NCBI GenBank assembly: GCA_000227505.4
Contig: AGIF02000001.1
Coordinates: 826,035 to 890,034, forward strand
Direction: 5' to 3'
DNA length: 64,000 nt
DNA from: a gamma proteobacterium HIMB55
GTDB taxonomy: Bacteria > Pseudomonadota > Gammaproteobacteria > Pseudomonadales > Halieaceae
Position numbers and translations under genes: made by a program. This document shows positions 1 through 8,931 of the stretch, piece by piece. Under the pieces are notes generated by a model, which was not told the DNA's origin, did not search any database, and worked only from the letters and a program-made list of their open reading frames with translations. Each line of letters opens with the position of its first letter. Position 1 is the stretch's first letter.

Positions 1-1323
1 TTGCTCTAGCGCTGCCTTCCCCGAAAGGCGATAAATGAGGATCGCCGCACGTTTGATAGCGAGCGCCATCGAATCAAGCTCAAGACTTTCGTTAGGCGTA
101 TGGCCACCTTTTCCGAGAGCGCCCATGCCGGCGAGGGCATCGGTGTAGGGCGCAACAAATGAAATATCCGCTGCACCGCGTCGCAAGGGATCCCATGTTT
201 TCATAGCGCCACGACCTAGTGCCTGGTTCACCTCCGATAGTTCATCTGCGAGAGAACGATTACCCGCTGAGGGAGCCATGGGTGGATAGCTATCAGCGAA
301 ACTGATCGACGCCGACGTTTGCGGTAAGTGATTGGCAACAATGGTATGCATCTTGGCTTTTGCTCGCGCCAATTGTTCGACCGACAACGCGCGAATGCCA
401 CCGTGTACCACTGCTGTGTTGGGCACAACGTTGGTCTTTCCGAAGGTGGTGCCTCGGTTCTGGCCCGGGTCGTAGTTGACGGCTGTACCACCTTGGATGG
501 TCCCAGCATTGAACGTCAGTCCGTAATCGCCCCGAACGTCAGTGTAGAACTCACTCAGAATACGCGAGGCCTCGTTGATGGCACCTGCGCCGGTTGATTC
601 GCTGAAAATACTCGAAGAGTGCGCTTGCTTACCCTCAACCTCGAGCATCCAACTACTTGAGCTGCGTCGTGCCACGGTCGCCCAGTCGAAGCCCTCAGAG
701 GTAATAGCGCCTTCGAACCCAAGTGCGATATCAGCCCATTTGCCAGCCTCGATAAGGTCCCGACGGCTGATCGACAAAGGTCGTCCCGATTTCTCCTCGT
801 CACCCGTGTAAGCCACAGTGATGGGAATGCCATCGAGCGCACCAATGTGCTGAAGTGCTTTTAGGGCATAGACGATGACCGCGTTGCCGTCTTTCATGTC
901 GGCAATACCGGGGCCGGTGGCGATGTTCCCGTCGCGGGTGAAAGCTTGGAAGTCGTCGTCAGCCTCGAACACGGTGTCGAGATGGCCAATCAGTAAGAAA
1001 CGCTGACCTTGGCCTTTCTTAGTGGCGAATAAATGCCCCGCACGATTCATTTCCTTGGGCATGTCAATCCAGCGCGTCTCCAGCCCCAACGCATCGAGCT
1101 CCCCAGCCATCACATCGCCAACCGCACGAACACCGGCATGATTCATGGTGCCGCTGCCAATATTGACGGTCTTCTCAAGCAACGCGATGGCCTCGTCCTG
1201 ATGCGCATCAACCCACGCAACCATGGCTTTTTCGTTTTCGGAGAGTTGCAAGCCTTGGGCGGATACGCCAAAAGACGTAGCGAGCAAAACCGCACTGGCG
1301 AGAATGTTTTTGAATGAAGTCAT
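1..1323 (-). CDS. Exported M20-family metallopeptidase (carboxypeptidase G2-like), 3' end cut by window edge
   Basis: The frame starts at ATG 1321-1323 on the minus strand and stays open for 441 codons to base 1, so the C-terminus lies outside the window. A signal peptide is visible (MTSFKNILASAVLLATSFGVSAQ). Zinc-site motifs of M20 peptidases follow: GHLDTVFE (about residue 110), DMKDG (about 142) and GDEEKSG (about 175), and a late GGHTPNESLE. This is the family of glutamate carboxypeptidase / carboxypeptidase G2, which cleaves C-terminal residues from peptides or N-acyl amino acids in the periplasm; the actual substrate is unknown. It lies 15 bp downstream of the large amidohydrolase on the same strand, so the two are probably co-transcribed. 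Confidence 0.9.
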   Translation of the reverse strand, partial: MTSFKNILASAVLLATSFGVSAQGLQLSENEKAMVAWVDAHQDEAIALLEKTVNIGSGTMNHAGVRAVGDVMAGELDALGLETRWIDMPKEMNRAGHLFATKKGQGQRFLLIGHLDTVFEADDDFQAFTRDGNIATGPGIADMKDGNAVIVYALKALQHIGALDGIPITVAYTGDEEKSGRPLSISRRDLIEAGKWADIALGFEGAITSEGFDWATVARRSSSSWMLEVEGKQAHSSSIFSESTGAGAINEASRILSEFYTDVRGDYGLTFNAGTIQGGTAVNYDPGQNRGTTFGKTNVVPNTAVVHGGIRALSVEQLARAKAKMHTIVANHLPQTSASISFADSYPPMAPSAGNRSLADELSEVNQALGRGAMKTWDPLRRGAADISFVAPYTDALAGMGALGKGGHTPNESLELDSMALAIKRAAILIYRLSGKAALEQ

Positions 1324-1338
1324 GAAGGGCATCCCTGC

Positions 1339-4300
1339 TTATCGAATTTCGTGTTGTGGTTGACCGTGCCACCAAAGTTTGGGGGCAGGCGCATCGCCTG
1401 TCACTTCCTCAGAGAGGTCGCCTGCGCGATAGAGACGTCCGTTGACCATAACGTGCGTAATTTGGTCGGTGGCTTTAACGTCCTTGAGCGGGTTCCCGTC
1501 AACAACCTGTAGGTCGGCTAGCTTGCCGATCTCAATCGAGCCCAGGTCTTTATCCATACCCAGGTATTTGGCAGGGTTAATGGTCGCCGTTGAAAGCATT
1601 TGCATGGGACTCATGCCACCCTCCGCAAAGCTCCACATCTCCCAGTGAGTCGCCAAACCCTCGCGCTGACCATGAGCGCCGGTATTTACAATGACGCCAA
1701 GCTCCATGAGCTCTTTTGCTGCCGCGGCCGCGTCGTCATCCCTGAAGTCTGGCTCAGGTGATGTCACACGACGCACAGACCGAGGCTGAAGAACCGTTGG
1801 TGGCACAAACTGTGAGAGGAGGGGGTGCTTCCAGACCTCAGTATCTCGATAAAAGCGATCCTCTGATGTGAGTCCACCATACGTAACCACCAAGGTGGGC
1901 GTGTATCCCACGTTGGTCTGCGACCAAAAATCACGGACATCATCGTAGATTGTGAGGGTGGGGATATTGTGCTCGATGCCTGTTGATCCGTCGGCAACGA
2001 GGTTCATATCCAGGTTGTATAGCGAGCCACCCTCTGCAACGACGAGCATACCCGCATCGCGTGCGGCTTCGATGACCATCTGACGTTGCGCACGACGTGG
2101 TTGGTTGTAGTTCTTAACACTGATGGCCCCTTGGGCTTTCAGCCTTTCGACCACAGCCTTTGCATCATCGAGCGATTCGATAGGGTCAAAACCTGTGCTT
2201 TTTGCCCCGTAAATGATCTCGCCGGTCGAAAAAATCCTAGGGCCAAGCGTTACACCTGCACGCTGGTACTCGGCCGCTGGAAAGACCTGTGCGGCTCGGC
2301 TGGATGGATTGTGCACTGTCGTTACGCCCAGGGCTAAGTGCGCGAGGAGCGACCAGTTGTTTTGGGGGATGATATCGTCGCGCGCGTAGGGTCCGTGTGC
2401 GTGCGCGTCGATATAGCCTGGCAACAACGTTTTTCCTGTGAGATCGACAACCTTCGCACCCTCGGGTATCGAAACGCTGCCCATTTCGCCCACTGCCGTG
2501 ATGCGGTTCTCGGTGACAATCACTACACCATTCTCAATGGTTTCACGGGCGCCATTCATCGTCACAACATGCGCGTTGGTGAATGCAATCGTGCCGTCGG
2601 GGCGATCGGATTCAACTGACAGGCTTAGGTCTGCCACTTCCATGGCCTGGTTAGTGCTGGTGCCCAGTGACTCATCAACTTTGTAGGACATGAGCTTGGG
2701 TCCCACGCTCCATGAAACCTGGGTACTGTCGGCGCTCCAGCTAATAAATTCACCGCCCGGCGCGCTGACACGCTCGGTGGCATAGGCTGCGGCTCCAGAT
2801 GCGTTGTTCGCGATACTCGATAAATCGATTGATCGTCCTGTCATTGGCAGGGCCGCAACGTACAAGCGTCCTGCTTCTCGATAGGCTACATGCTGTCCGT
2901 CGGGAGAGATCAGAATCACGGTAGCGAGTGGGCTACTAGCGTGTTGTTTAACGTCTTCACCCGCTCGATTCATTGAGATCAAGGCGCTAGAGGCGTCGTC
3001 ACTGCCACGACCCACGGCAGAGCTGACGCGCTCTGTCGCGTAGATGCGGCCCTCAGGTCCGAAATGTGGAGATCGTCCACGTTTACTGACAAATTTTGCT
3101 GCCGCTTCGGCCAAGGTATAGGTGTAAATACCTGGTTTTTTGCCCCAATAGGGATTTGTCAGAGAGCTACCACTCAGCTTCGCGAAAAGGAGGGTTTGTC
3201 CATCGCTGGAAACGCTCAAATCCACATAGTGACCGGGTGTGCTCACTACGGCTTTAGAGCGGCCACCCGAAGCACTGACTTTGCGAATTGAGCCAAGGCC
3301 GGAATCGGTCCACGAAATAAAGAAAACACTTTTGCCATCGGGTGAAAAGGCGGGCGAGTATTCGCGGTTGTCGCCCTTATCGCGTGTTAGGCGTTTTGCT
3401 GCACCGTCGGCAGTTTTTCGATACAGCTTACCCATCGACTCAAAAACAATGGTATTTCCCGTTGGGCTCGCAGTTGCAAAGCGAGGCATTGACGTCTTCA
3501 GCGTGTCAGGTGCGACGTCTACCGCGACTTGAACCGCAGGGTAAGCAGAGCGCTCGTCGACGACCTTGAAAGGAATGTTTACAGATACCTTGGTGTCGAC
3601 GTTGACGCGCCAGATCTTACCCTTGGACCAGTAAACGATTTCGCTACTGTCAGGCAGCCAGGCCATTGTGGGGTAGGCGCCTTGAACTGCCCATGTCTCC
3701 TGCATATCCGGATCGAGATCATCGACCAGCATGGTTTGCTCACCCGATTCGAGGTTCAAAACAAAGAGGCGCGATGCGGCTCTCACCCGTTTCACAAAGG
3801 CGAGGGACTTGCCGTCGGGGGAGGGTGTTGGCCTTACGGCACCGCCAGCGCCACCAACGACTTTGCTGATTTCACCTTGCTCTAAGTCATAGCGTTTGAT
3901 GGCCATGACCTCTCCGTTGCTGTCCTCGTGGTAAATGAAGGTATTACCGGGGGTTGTGTTCTGAATGTAGAAAACAGATTTGCCGTCGGCGCTGAACGTG
4001 GGTTCGCCCAACTCCTTTTGGAAGGCGGGACTGGGGCGCTCGACCAACACTGACCCGGAGAGATTTGCGCGGGCCACATTCGCGTCGAGATTGGCGTCAT
4101 AAAGCCAAACTTCCCCGGTGCCAAGCGATCGCGACGTGGTGAAGTGCTTTTTCGCGACGAGGTAGTCACCCGATGGATGCCAGCTAGGGTTGTTAAGTAA
4201 GCGAAATGTCTCGTGGGTGATTTGCTGCTTGTTGTCCGGATTCGCGAGTTCCATCACCCAGATGTTATCTGCGCCGTTTCTATCGGATGTAAAGGCGAGG

Positions 4301-4635
4301 AAGCGTCCGTCAGGGCTGTATTGGGGCTGGATCTCCCAAGCGTGACCGCTCAATAGGGGAGATGCTTTGCCGCCAGTGATCGGTATTTCATAGATGTCTC
4401 CCAGTAGGTCGAAGGCAATTCGACTCCCGTCGGGAGAGACATCAAGGTTCATCCAGGTCCCCTCGTTAACGCTCAACGGAATGGTTTGCGCCTCGACCGA
4501 GTAGTCCGGCGCAGAAACATCCCACACCTCAGTTTCCATTGCCTCGTCAGCGGCATAACTCAGGCCTGAATAAGCGGCGCCCGCAACGAATATTGAAGCA
4601 GCCAAAAGTGAACGAGAGGACAGTGATTTCGACAT
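1339..4635 (-). CDS. Exported amidohydrolase with N-terminal TolB/WD40-like beta-propeller
   Basis: The 1098-residue product has a signal peptide (about 1-28, ending ...SGLSYAA). Residues about 50-660 hold repeated propeller blades of the TolB/PD40 type (many SPDG or SADG turns: NVSPDGSRIAF, YSPDGRFLAF, PSPDGKSLAF). Residues about 690-1080 form an amidohydrolase-superfamily barrel: DAHAHG supplies the HxH metal pair, SVKNYNQP a lysine, GIEHN a histidine, and GKLADLQVVDGNPL is the usual C-terminal beta-sandwich segment. Families with this layout are periplasmic imidazolonepropionase/dipeptidase-like hydrolases; the substrate is not known. The usual final Asp ligand position reads NTGAHGQ, which appears to be a family feature. 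It is divergent from the lipoprotein amidohydrolase at 4857. Confidence 0.9.
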   Translation of the reverse strand: MSKSLSSRSLLAASIFVAGAAYSGLSYAADEAMETEVWDVSAPDYSVEAQTIPLSVNEGTWMNLDVSPDGSRIAFDLLGDIYEIPITGGKASPLLSGHAWEIQPQYSPDGRFLAFTSDRNGADNIWVMELANPDNKQQITHETFRLLNNPSWHPSGDYLVAKKHFTTSRSLGTGEVWLYDANLDANVARANLSGSVLVERPSPAFQKELGEPTFSADGKSVFYIQNTTPGNTFIYHEDSNGEVMAIKRYDLEQGEISKVVGGAGGAVRPTPSPDGKSLAFVKRVRAASRLFVLNLESGEQTMLVDDLDPDMQETWAVQGAYPTMAWLPDSSEIVYWSKGKIWRVNVDTKVSVNIPFKVVDERSAYPAVQVAVDVAPDTLKTSMPRFATASPTGNTIVFESMGKLYRKTADGAAKRLTRDKGDNREYSPAFSPDGKSVFFISWTDSGLGSIRKVSASGGRSKAVVSTPGHYVDLSVSSDGQTLLFAKLSGSSLTNPYWGKKPGIYTYTLAEAAAKFVSKRGRSPHFGPEGRIYATERVSSAVGRGSDDASSALISMNRAGEDVKQHASSPLATVILISPDGQHVAYREAGRLYVAALPMTGRSIDLSSIANNASGAAAYATERVSAPGGEFISWSADSTQVSWSVGPKLMSYKVDESLGTSTNQAMEVADLSLSVESDRPDGTIAFTNAHVVTMNGARETIENGVVIVTENRITAVGEMGSVSIPEGAKVVDLTGKTLLPGYIDAHAHGPYARDDIIPQNNWSLLAHLALGVTTVHNPSSRAAQVFPAAEYQRAGVTLGPRIFSTGEIIYGAKSTGFDPIESLDDAKAVVERLKAQGAISVKNYNQPRRAQRQMVIEAARDAGMLVVAEGGSLYNLDMNLVADGSTGIEHNIPTLTIYDDVRDFWSQTNVGYTPTLVVTYGGLTSEDRFYRDTEVWKHPLLSQFVPPTVLQPRSVRRVTSPEPDFRDDDAAAAAKELMELGVIVNTGAHGQREGLATHWEMWSFAEGGMSPMQMLSTATINPAKYLGMDKDLGSIEIGKLADLQVVDGNPLKDVKATDQITHVMVNGRLYRAGDLSEEVTGDAPAPKLWWHGQPQHEIR

Positions 4636-4779
4636 AGGTTTAAACCCTATTTATATTTGATGTTAGAACTGAATTGTTATCACACTGGGACAGGGTTTTC
4701 GACCTGCATCTGATCGTGGAGCGCAGTCAGCTCGGACGAGAAAGGAAGTAAGTAGGGACCAGATGGCAAGCGAGCAAGA

Positions 4780-4851
4780 GTGAGCGCAAAAGCGAGAGTA
4801 CAGGTGAGCGTAAAAGTGAGCCTAGAAGCGAGAGCAAAAGAGAGGGGTGCG
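4780..4851. repeat. Three degenerate 24-bp tandem units
   Basis: Units at 4780-4803, 4804-4827 and 4828-4851 share the pattern GTGAGCGYAAAAGYGAG, with the last unit more divergent. They sit in the purine-rich leader just upstream of the lipoprotein gene start at 4857 and include its ribosome binding region. Read directly from the sequence; function unknown. Confidence 0.6.
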
Positions 4852-4856
4852 GAGCG

Positions 4857-6344
4857 ATGTTGAGACTGAAGTACTTATTAGCAATCATGCTGAGTTTCTG
4901 CCTGTTGGGGATGATGGCCTGCTCACGCTCTACGACATCACCACAACCTGAGGATGTCGATTTACTGGTATCGAACGTCACGGTTATCGACAGTGCAACT
5001 GGGCCTCAGGTCGCCAGCGTGCTGGTTGATCATGGAGAAATCGTCGATGTTATACCTCGTGAGGTTGCTGATAGCCCGACTACTCAATTCTTGATTGATC
5101 GAGCTGAACGCCATATCGATGGTGCTGGCAAGTACCTCATCCCAGGGCTTTGGGATTTCCACGTTCACTTCACCTACGATGGACGATTTTCCGACAGCAT
5201 GGGCGATCTCTTTTTGTATCACGGCATTACCAGCGTGCGTGATACCGGCGGTCTGTTAGACGAGCTCCTACCCGTCGTCGATGAGCTTCGTAACAACAGT
5301 CGTGCTAGTCCTGACGTGTGGTTTTCAGGGCCGCTATTGGATGGCCCAAGCGTGGTGTATGACGGCGACCATAGACCCGGGCTCGGAATTGCCAACGCAA
5401 CACCCGCCGAGGCTCGAGCGAATATTGCTGAGATACACGCGGCCGGTGCGAGCTTTCTTAAAATCTACGAGATGGTGTCTCCAGACATTTTTGCGGCCAT
5501 TGTCGAGGAGGCGAGCCAGCGTAACTTGCCAATCGACGCCCATGTTCCGCTGACAATGTTGGCTCGGGAGGTTGCGCTCAACGTTCAGTCGCTAGAGCAC
5601 CTCCGCAATTATGAACTCGACTGTATTACTGACCTTGAAGCCAAGAGAAATGAGCGGGTCAGCATCATGCAAAACGCAGGTGACACACCCGGCGCGAATT
5701 TGCGATCACAGCTGCACGGACTTCAACGCATCGCCTCCATCGAGGCAGAGGATACTAATGTCTGCGCTCAAAGTACTGAAGCCCTGACAAACACGATGTC
5801 GGTCCCAACACTCCGACTCAATACGTTGCGAACCATGCCACCTATGCAACGTGCGGACTTTGAACCGGCGCTCTCGCTTATACCCCCAAGGGTTCGCGAA
5901 GAATGGCTGATGCTGATTGCCTCTCTCAATAACGAAACGCAGCAGCCAGACACCACGATGACCGATTGGAGTCTGCGGCGCACTGGAGAGCTTCACAGAG
6001 CGGGAGCCCCTATTGCGGCAGGTACTGACACGCCGATAGGGCTTAGCATTCCCGGTTACAGTTTGCACACAGAACTCGAGCGTTTGGTAGCTGCAGGTTT
6101 GAGCCCGCAAGAGGCACTCGATTCGGCAACTTTGCGCCCGGCTGAGTTTTTCTCTATCGAGGATAAACTTGGGCGTATTCGTCCAGGTTACACGGCCGAT
6201 CTCATTTTGCTTTCGGCGAATCCGCTCGAGAATATCGCCAATACCCGCGCGGTTGAGCTTGTGTTGAAAGGGGGGAAAGTTGTTAATCGTCAGCAGTTGC
6301 ACCAGTGGCTGTCTCAGCCACCGTTGATCGCGGATGACATGTGA
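4857..6344 (+). CDS. Amidohydrolase-family lipoprotein
   Basis: The 495-residue product begins with a lipoprotein signal peptide; lipobox LGMMAC places the acylated cysteine at residue 22, so the enzyme is probably membrane-anchored facing the periplasm. The barrel has a full set of amidohydrolase ligands: DFHVHF (H102, H104), FLKIYEM (bridging lysine), DAHVPL, LEHLRNY and AAGTDTP (final Asp). The C-terminus has the typical GYTADLILLSANPL segment. Such proteins are imidazolonepropionase-like or prolidase-like cyclic amidases/peptidases; the substrate cannot be read from sequence. The start ATG 4857 follows a GAGGGG stretch about 10 nt upstream. It precedes a solute symporter gene by 135 bp and could supply it with product. 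Confidence 0.88.
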   Translation: MLRLKYLLAIMLSFCLLGMMACSRSTTSPQPEDVDLLVSNVTVIDSATGPQVASVLVDHGEIVDVIPREVADSPTTQFLIDRAERHIDGAGKYLIPGLWDFHVHFTYDGRFSDSMGDLFLYHGITSVRDTGGLLDELLPVVDELRNNSRASPDVWFSGPLLDGPSVVYDGDHRPGLGIANATPAEARANIAEIHAAGASFLKIYEMVSPDIFAAIVEEASQRNLPIDAHVPLTMLAREVALNVQSLEHLRNYELDCITDLEAKRNERVSIMQNAGDTPGANLRSQLHGLQRIASIEAEDTNVCAQSTEALTNTMSVPTLRLNTLRTMPPMQRADFEPALSLIPPRVREEWLMLIASLNNETQQPDTTMTDWSLRRTGELHRAGAPIAAGTDTPIGLSIPGYSLHTELERLVAAGLSPQEALDSATLRPAEFFSIEDKLGRIRPGYTADLILLSANPLENIANTRAVELVLKGGKVVNRQQLHQWLSQPPLIADDM

Positions 6345-6479
6345 ATCTCGCGCCTCGATAGGGTGTTCACATACGGGGTTCGCCGGCCTTGTGAAGTTGT
6401 TACTGAAAATTTTTTCAATTATGACTGTCTTCATATGCTTTTAGTGCAAAGCCGATGAAGCCAGCGGGAGTATCGTTCA

Positions 6480-8090
6480 TTGTTATCGACCATTGATTGG
6501 GCTGTAGTAACGCTCTACCTCCTCGGTCTGGTGGCGGTGAGTGTGTATCTATCCCGGCAACAGCGATCCGCCGAGGACTACTTCGTCGCTTCCAACAGTG
6601 GAAACGCCTTCAGTATTGCTTTGTCGGTGATGGCGACTCAATGCTCGACCAACAGTATTCTGGGAGCCCCAGCCTTTGTTGCGTTCGTTGTAGGTGGCGG
6701 ATTGGTTTGGCTTCAGTACGAGCTCGCTCTACCGCTGGCCATGATCTTTATTGCGGTATTTTTGATCCCCGTTTTCCATCAACAGCGCCTGGTCTCTGTG
6801 TATCTCTATCTCGGTCGACGCTTTGACGATAAAACGCAGTGGCTTATCAGCGGCATGTTTCAACTTTCGAGGGCAGCCGTAGCTGGAATCACGGTTTACG
6901 GTGTCGCAAGTATGGTCTCGATCGTTACTGGACTCTCCTTTGCGCAATCGGTGCTGCTCTTTGGCGCGATAACCATTGTCTATGACGTGCTGGGTGGCAT
7001 CAGGGCGGTGATTATTAGTGATGTTGCTCAAATGGTGATTTTGACAAGTGTCCTTGCCTATCTCGCTTACCTGTTAATCGGTAGTGCCGGTGGTCTGAGT
7101 GAGATGTTGTCGCAGTTACCCAATGATCGGACCGCTGCCTTGTCTTTCAACCACCACGGCCTTGGTGATGGCCATGATTTTGCGTTCTTGCCGATGTTGA
7201 TCGGTGGTTTCTTCTTGTATGTGGCTTATTACGGCTGTGACCAGAGTCAGGTCCAGCGTCAGTTGTGTGCGGCTTCTCAGGATGACGCACAAAAGGTTCT
7301 ACTGATCAACGGTTTCTTGAGGTTTCCACTCGTTTTGCTCTATTGCTTGATTGGTGCAGGTCTCGCGGTTTACGCGATATCTGAGCCTGATTTCATTGGC
7401 TCGCTGCCCGTGGTTAACGAGGCGCCTAATTACAATATGGCTCTGCCCGCGCTGATCAGTCGTGAATTACCGCCAGGCTTGGTAGGACTGGCCGTTGTCG
7501 CTTTACTCGCGGCGGCTATGTCCTCGCTCGACTCGGTCATCAACAGCTTGTCTGCAACGACACTCAAAGATTTCATTAAGCCCATGATGGCGCATCGAAT
7601 TGTGACGCCAGAGCAAGAGCTGCAATGGGGAAGGGCACTCACCATTTTCTGGGGTCTGTTTGCGCTTCTAACCGCATTTTATGTCGACGACATCGCATCG
7701 ACGGTGATCGTGGCGGTCAATAAGGTGGGCTCACTGATTAATGGACCGATTCTTGGCGTGTTTATGCTCGGTCTGTTCACAAAAAGCACAACCGGTGGCG
7801 GCGCACGATGGGGCTTTGTCGCCGGGCTTTTGATAAATGCGGTGCTCTGGAAGTGGGCGCCGGGTGTGTCTTGGCTCTGGTGGAACGTCATAGGCTTGAG
7901 TGTGACGATCTTGGTCGGGATTGCGCTCAGTGCTCGTCCTGATGAACGTACAATTGATGAGAACTTGGTATGGAGCAAAGCGTTCTATCGTAAAGCGGGC
8001 TTTTGTCCAGCTTGGTTGCGCGGTTATCTAGGTTTAGCAGTATGGACGGTATTTTTGTTCGCTGTGCTGCTGATATTCGGAGCGCGCTAG
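6480..8090 (+). CDS. Sodium:solute symporter (SSS family)
   Basis: The 536-residue protein is strongly hydrophobic with about 13 predicted membrane segments and the SSS-type N-terminal core (ATQCSTNSILGAPAF after TM1, then a GGGLVWLQYE segment) and the conserved AAAMSSLDSVINSLSATT stretch near residue 345, which contains the sodium-site serines of the LeuT fold. It would import an organic solute with Na+; the substrate is unknown. I take the TTG at 6480 as the start because GGGAG lies at 6466-6470, 9 nt upstream, and the first helix starts at once. A 9-bp hairpin with a T run overlaps the stop codon (8080-8121). Confidence 0.88.
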   Translation: MLSTIDWAVVTLYLLGLVAVSVYLSRQQRSAEDYFVASNSGNAFSIALSVMATQCSTNSILGAPAFVAFVVGGGLVWLQYELALPLAMIFIAVFLIPVFHQQRLVSVYLYLGRRFDDKTQWLISGMFQLSRAAVAGITVYGVASMVSIVTGLSFAQSVLLFGAITIVYDVLGGIRAVIISDVAQMVILTSVLAYLAYLLIGSAGGLSEMLSQLPNDRTAALSFNHHGLGDGHDFAFLPMLIGGFFLYVAYYGCDQSQVQRQLCAASQDDAQKVLLINGFLRFPLVLLYCLIGAGLAVYAISEPDFIGSLPVVNEAPNYNMALPALISRELPPGLVGLAVVALLAAAMSSLDSVINSLSATTLKDFIKPMMAHRIVTPEQELQWGRALTIFWGLFALLTAFYVDDIASTVIVAVNKVGSLINGPILGVFMLGLFTKSTTGGGARWGFVAGLLINAVLWKWAPGVSWLWWNVIGLSVTILVGIALSARPDERTIDENLVWSKAFYRKAGFCPAWLRGYLGLAVWTVFLFAVLLIFGAR

Positions 8091-8121
8091 GGATTTACTG
8101 ATGCAAGCGCGCTCAATTTTT
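8080..8121 (+). terminator. Intrinsic terminator of the symporter gene
   Basis: GAGCGCGCT (8080-8088) pairs with AGCGCGCTC (8106-8114) across a 17-nt loop and is followed by AATTTTTC. The left arm overlaps the TAG stop of the symporter gene. Confidence 0.65.
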
Positions 8122-8188
8122 CTAGCAGTTTCCGAGGGTAGTAGGCTTGTAAGCCTTTCACATTTTTAATCGACGCTAAGGTGGTGCT

Positions 8189-8587
8189 ATGGCAATCGCA
8201 GGACTCAACCATTTCAATATCATGGGCTCGCAATCACTTATCGACGAGGTGCGCGACTTTTATGTTGACGTGATAGGGCTCAGCGAAGGGTGGCGTCCCG
8301 ACTTTGATTTTGATGGTCATTGGCTTTATGCGGGAGCTGCGCCGATTCTTCATCTAATGGTTTCAGAGGAAGGCTCTGATACAGATGACGGCGGCATAAG
8401 CTCGACGACAGGACACCTCGATCACATCGCTTTGACTGCGGCTGACCTAACCGCCGTAGAGTCGAGGCTCATTGAGCTTGGTCAGGTTTATAAGAAAAAG
8501 GTGATACCCGGGTTCAATGTCACGCAGCTTTTCTTACACGACCCAATTGGCTTGGGCGTTGAGCTGAATTTTTCCGAGAGCAGCTGA
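8189..8587 (+). CDS. VOC-superfamily (glyoxalase/dioxygenase fold) protein
   Basis: The 132-residue product is a single vicinal-oxygen-chelate unit pair: NHFNIMGSQSLIDEVRDFY at the N-terminus, HWLYAGAAPILHLMV in the first half, and TGHLDHIALTAADL and DPIGLGVELNF in the second. The His in NHF, the His of HIAL and the Glu of VELNF are the usual metal ligands. Members include glyoxalase I, extradiol dioxygenases and epimerases; no specific reaction can be assigned. The start ATG 8189 follows a short leader with AAGGTGG upstream. Its stop codon is immediately followed by the truncated copy of the tRNA-tail repeat. Confidence 0.85.
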   Translation: MAIAGLNHFNIMGSQSLIDEVRDFYVDVIGLSEGWRPDFDFDGHWLYAGAAPILHLMVSEEGSDTDDGGISSTTGHLDHIALTAADLTAVESRLIELGQVYKKKVIPGFNVTQLFLHDPIGLGVELNFSESS

Positions 8588-8684
8588 TCGAACGGGTACG
8601 TCGCCTCGACTGGACCCACCGGATAAAAAAAAAGCCCCATCCGTTGGATGAGGCTCTTTTTATATGTGGCGCGCCCGGTACGAT
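8588..8684. repeat. Distal copy of a 178-bp-spaced direct repeat carrying a tRNA-Arg 3' tail and terminator
   Basis: This 97-bp stretch matches 8767-8862 almost base for base (one indel in the A run, a few substitutions). It contains the last 18 nt of the tRNA-Arg gene including CCA (8667-8684 on the minus strand) followed by the same terminator hairpin. The tRNA match ends abruptly at 8684, so this is not a full tRNA gene. It begins right after the VOC stop codon. Confidence 0.9.
8625..8659 (-). terminator. Intrinsic terminator hairpin, distal repeat copy
   Basis: On the minus strand AGCCTCATCC, loop AAC, GGATGGGGCT is followed by nine T. The stem has one mismatch. On the plus strand the same hairpin is followed by CTTTTT, so it may also terminate the VOC transcript. 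Confidence 0.8.
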
Positions 8685-8766
8685 GACTAAAAGCGCCGTT
8701 GCTTCCGGCGCTTTAACCCTCTGGGCTCGTCGTTTCACGACTCGGTGCTCACTGCTGCGCAGTGAG

Positions 8767-8862
8767 TCGAACGAGTACGTCGCCTCGACTGGACCCACCG
8801 GATACAAAAAAGCCCCATCCGTTGGATGAGGCTCTTTATGTATGTGGCGCGCCCGGTACGAT
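8767..8862. repeat. Proximal copy of the tRNA-tail/terminator repeat
   Basis: This copy includes the true 3' end of tRNA-Arg (8845-8862) plus terminator and 40 bp beyond. The offset to the distal copy is 178 bp (179 beyond the A-run indel). The 82-bp spacer 8685-8766 carries two more hairpins, around 8691-8715 (AAGCGCCG / CGGCGCTT) and 8749-8763 (CACTGC / GCAGTG). Confidence 0.9.
8805..8834 (-). terminator. Intrinsic terminator of tRNA-Arg
   Basis: Minus strand: AGCCTCATCC (8833-8824), loop AAC, GGATGGGGCT (8820-8811), then six T. It lies about 10 nt past the tRNA CCA end. Confidence 0.85.
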
Positions 8863-8921
8863 TCGAACGTACGACCGCCTGATTCGTAGTCAGGTACTCT
8901 ATCCAGCTGAGCTACGGGCGC
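8845..8921 (-). tRNA. tRNA-Arg (anticodon ACG)
   Basis: On the minus strand a 77-nt cloverleaf runs from 8921 to 8845. Acceptor arm GCGCCCG pairs with CGGGCGC, discriminator G, and CCA is encoded. The D arm is GCTCAGCTGGATAGAGT, the anticodon arm CCTGA-CTACGAA-TCAGG gives anticodon ACG, and the T arm contains GTTCGAATC. ACG (A34 becoming inosine) reads CGU/CGC/CGA codons. It has its own promoter and terminator. Confidence 0.97.
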
Positions 8922-8931
8922 GAAGGGGTGC

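Noticed and set aside
4638-4647. Perfect palindrome GGTTTAAACC just upstream of the propeller-amidohydrolase start
   Set aside because: A 10-bp palindrome in an AT-rich leader is expected by chance often enough; no second copy or context support.
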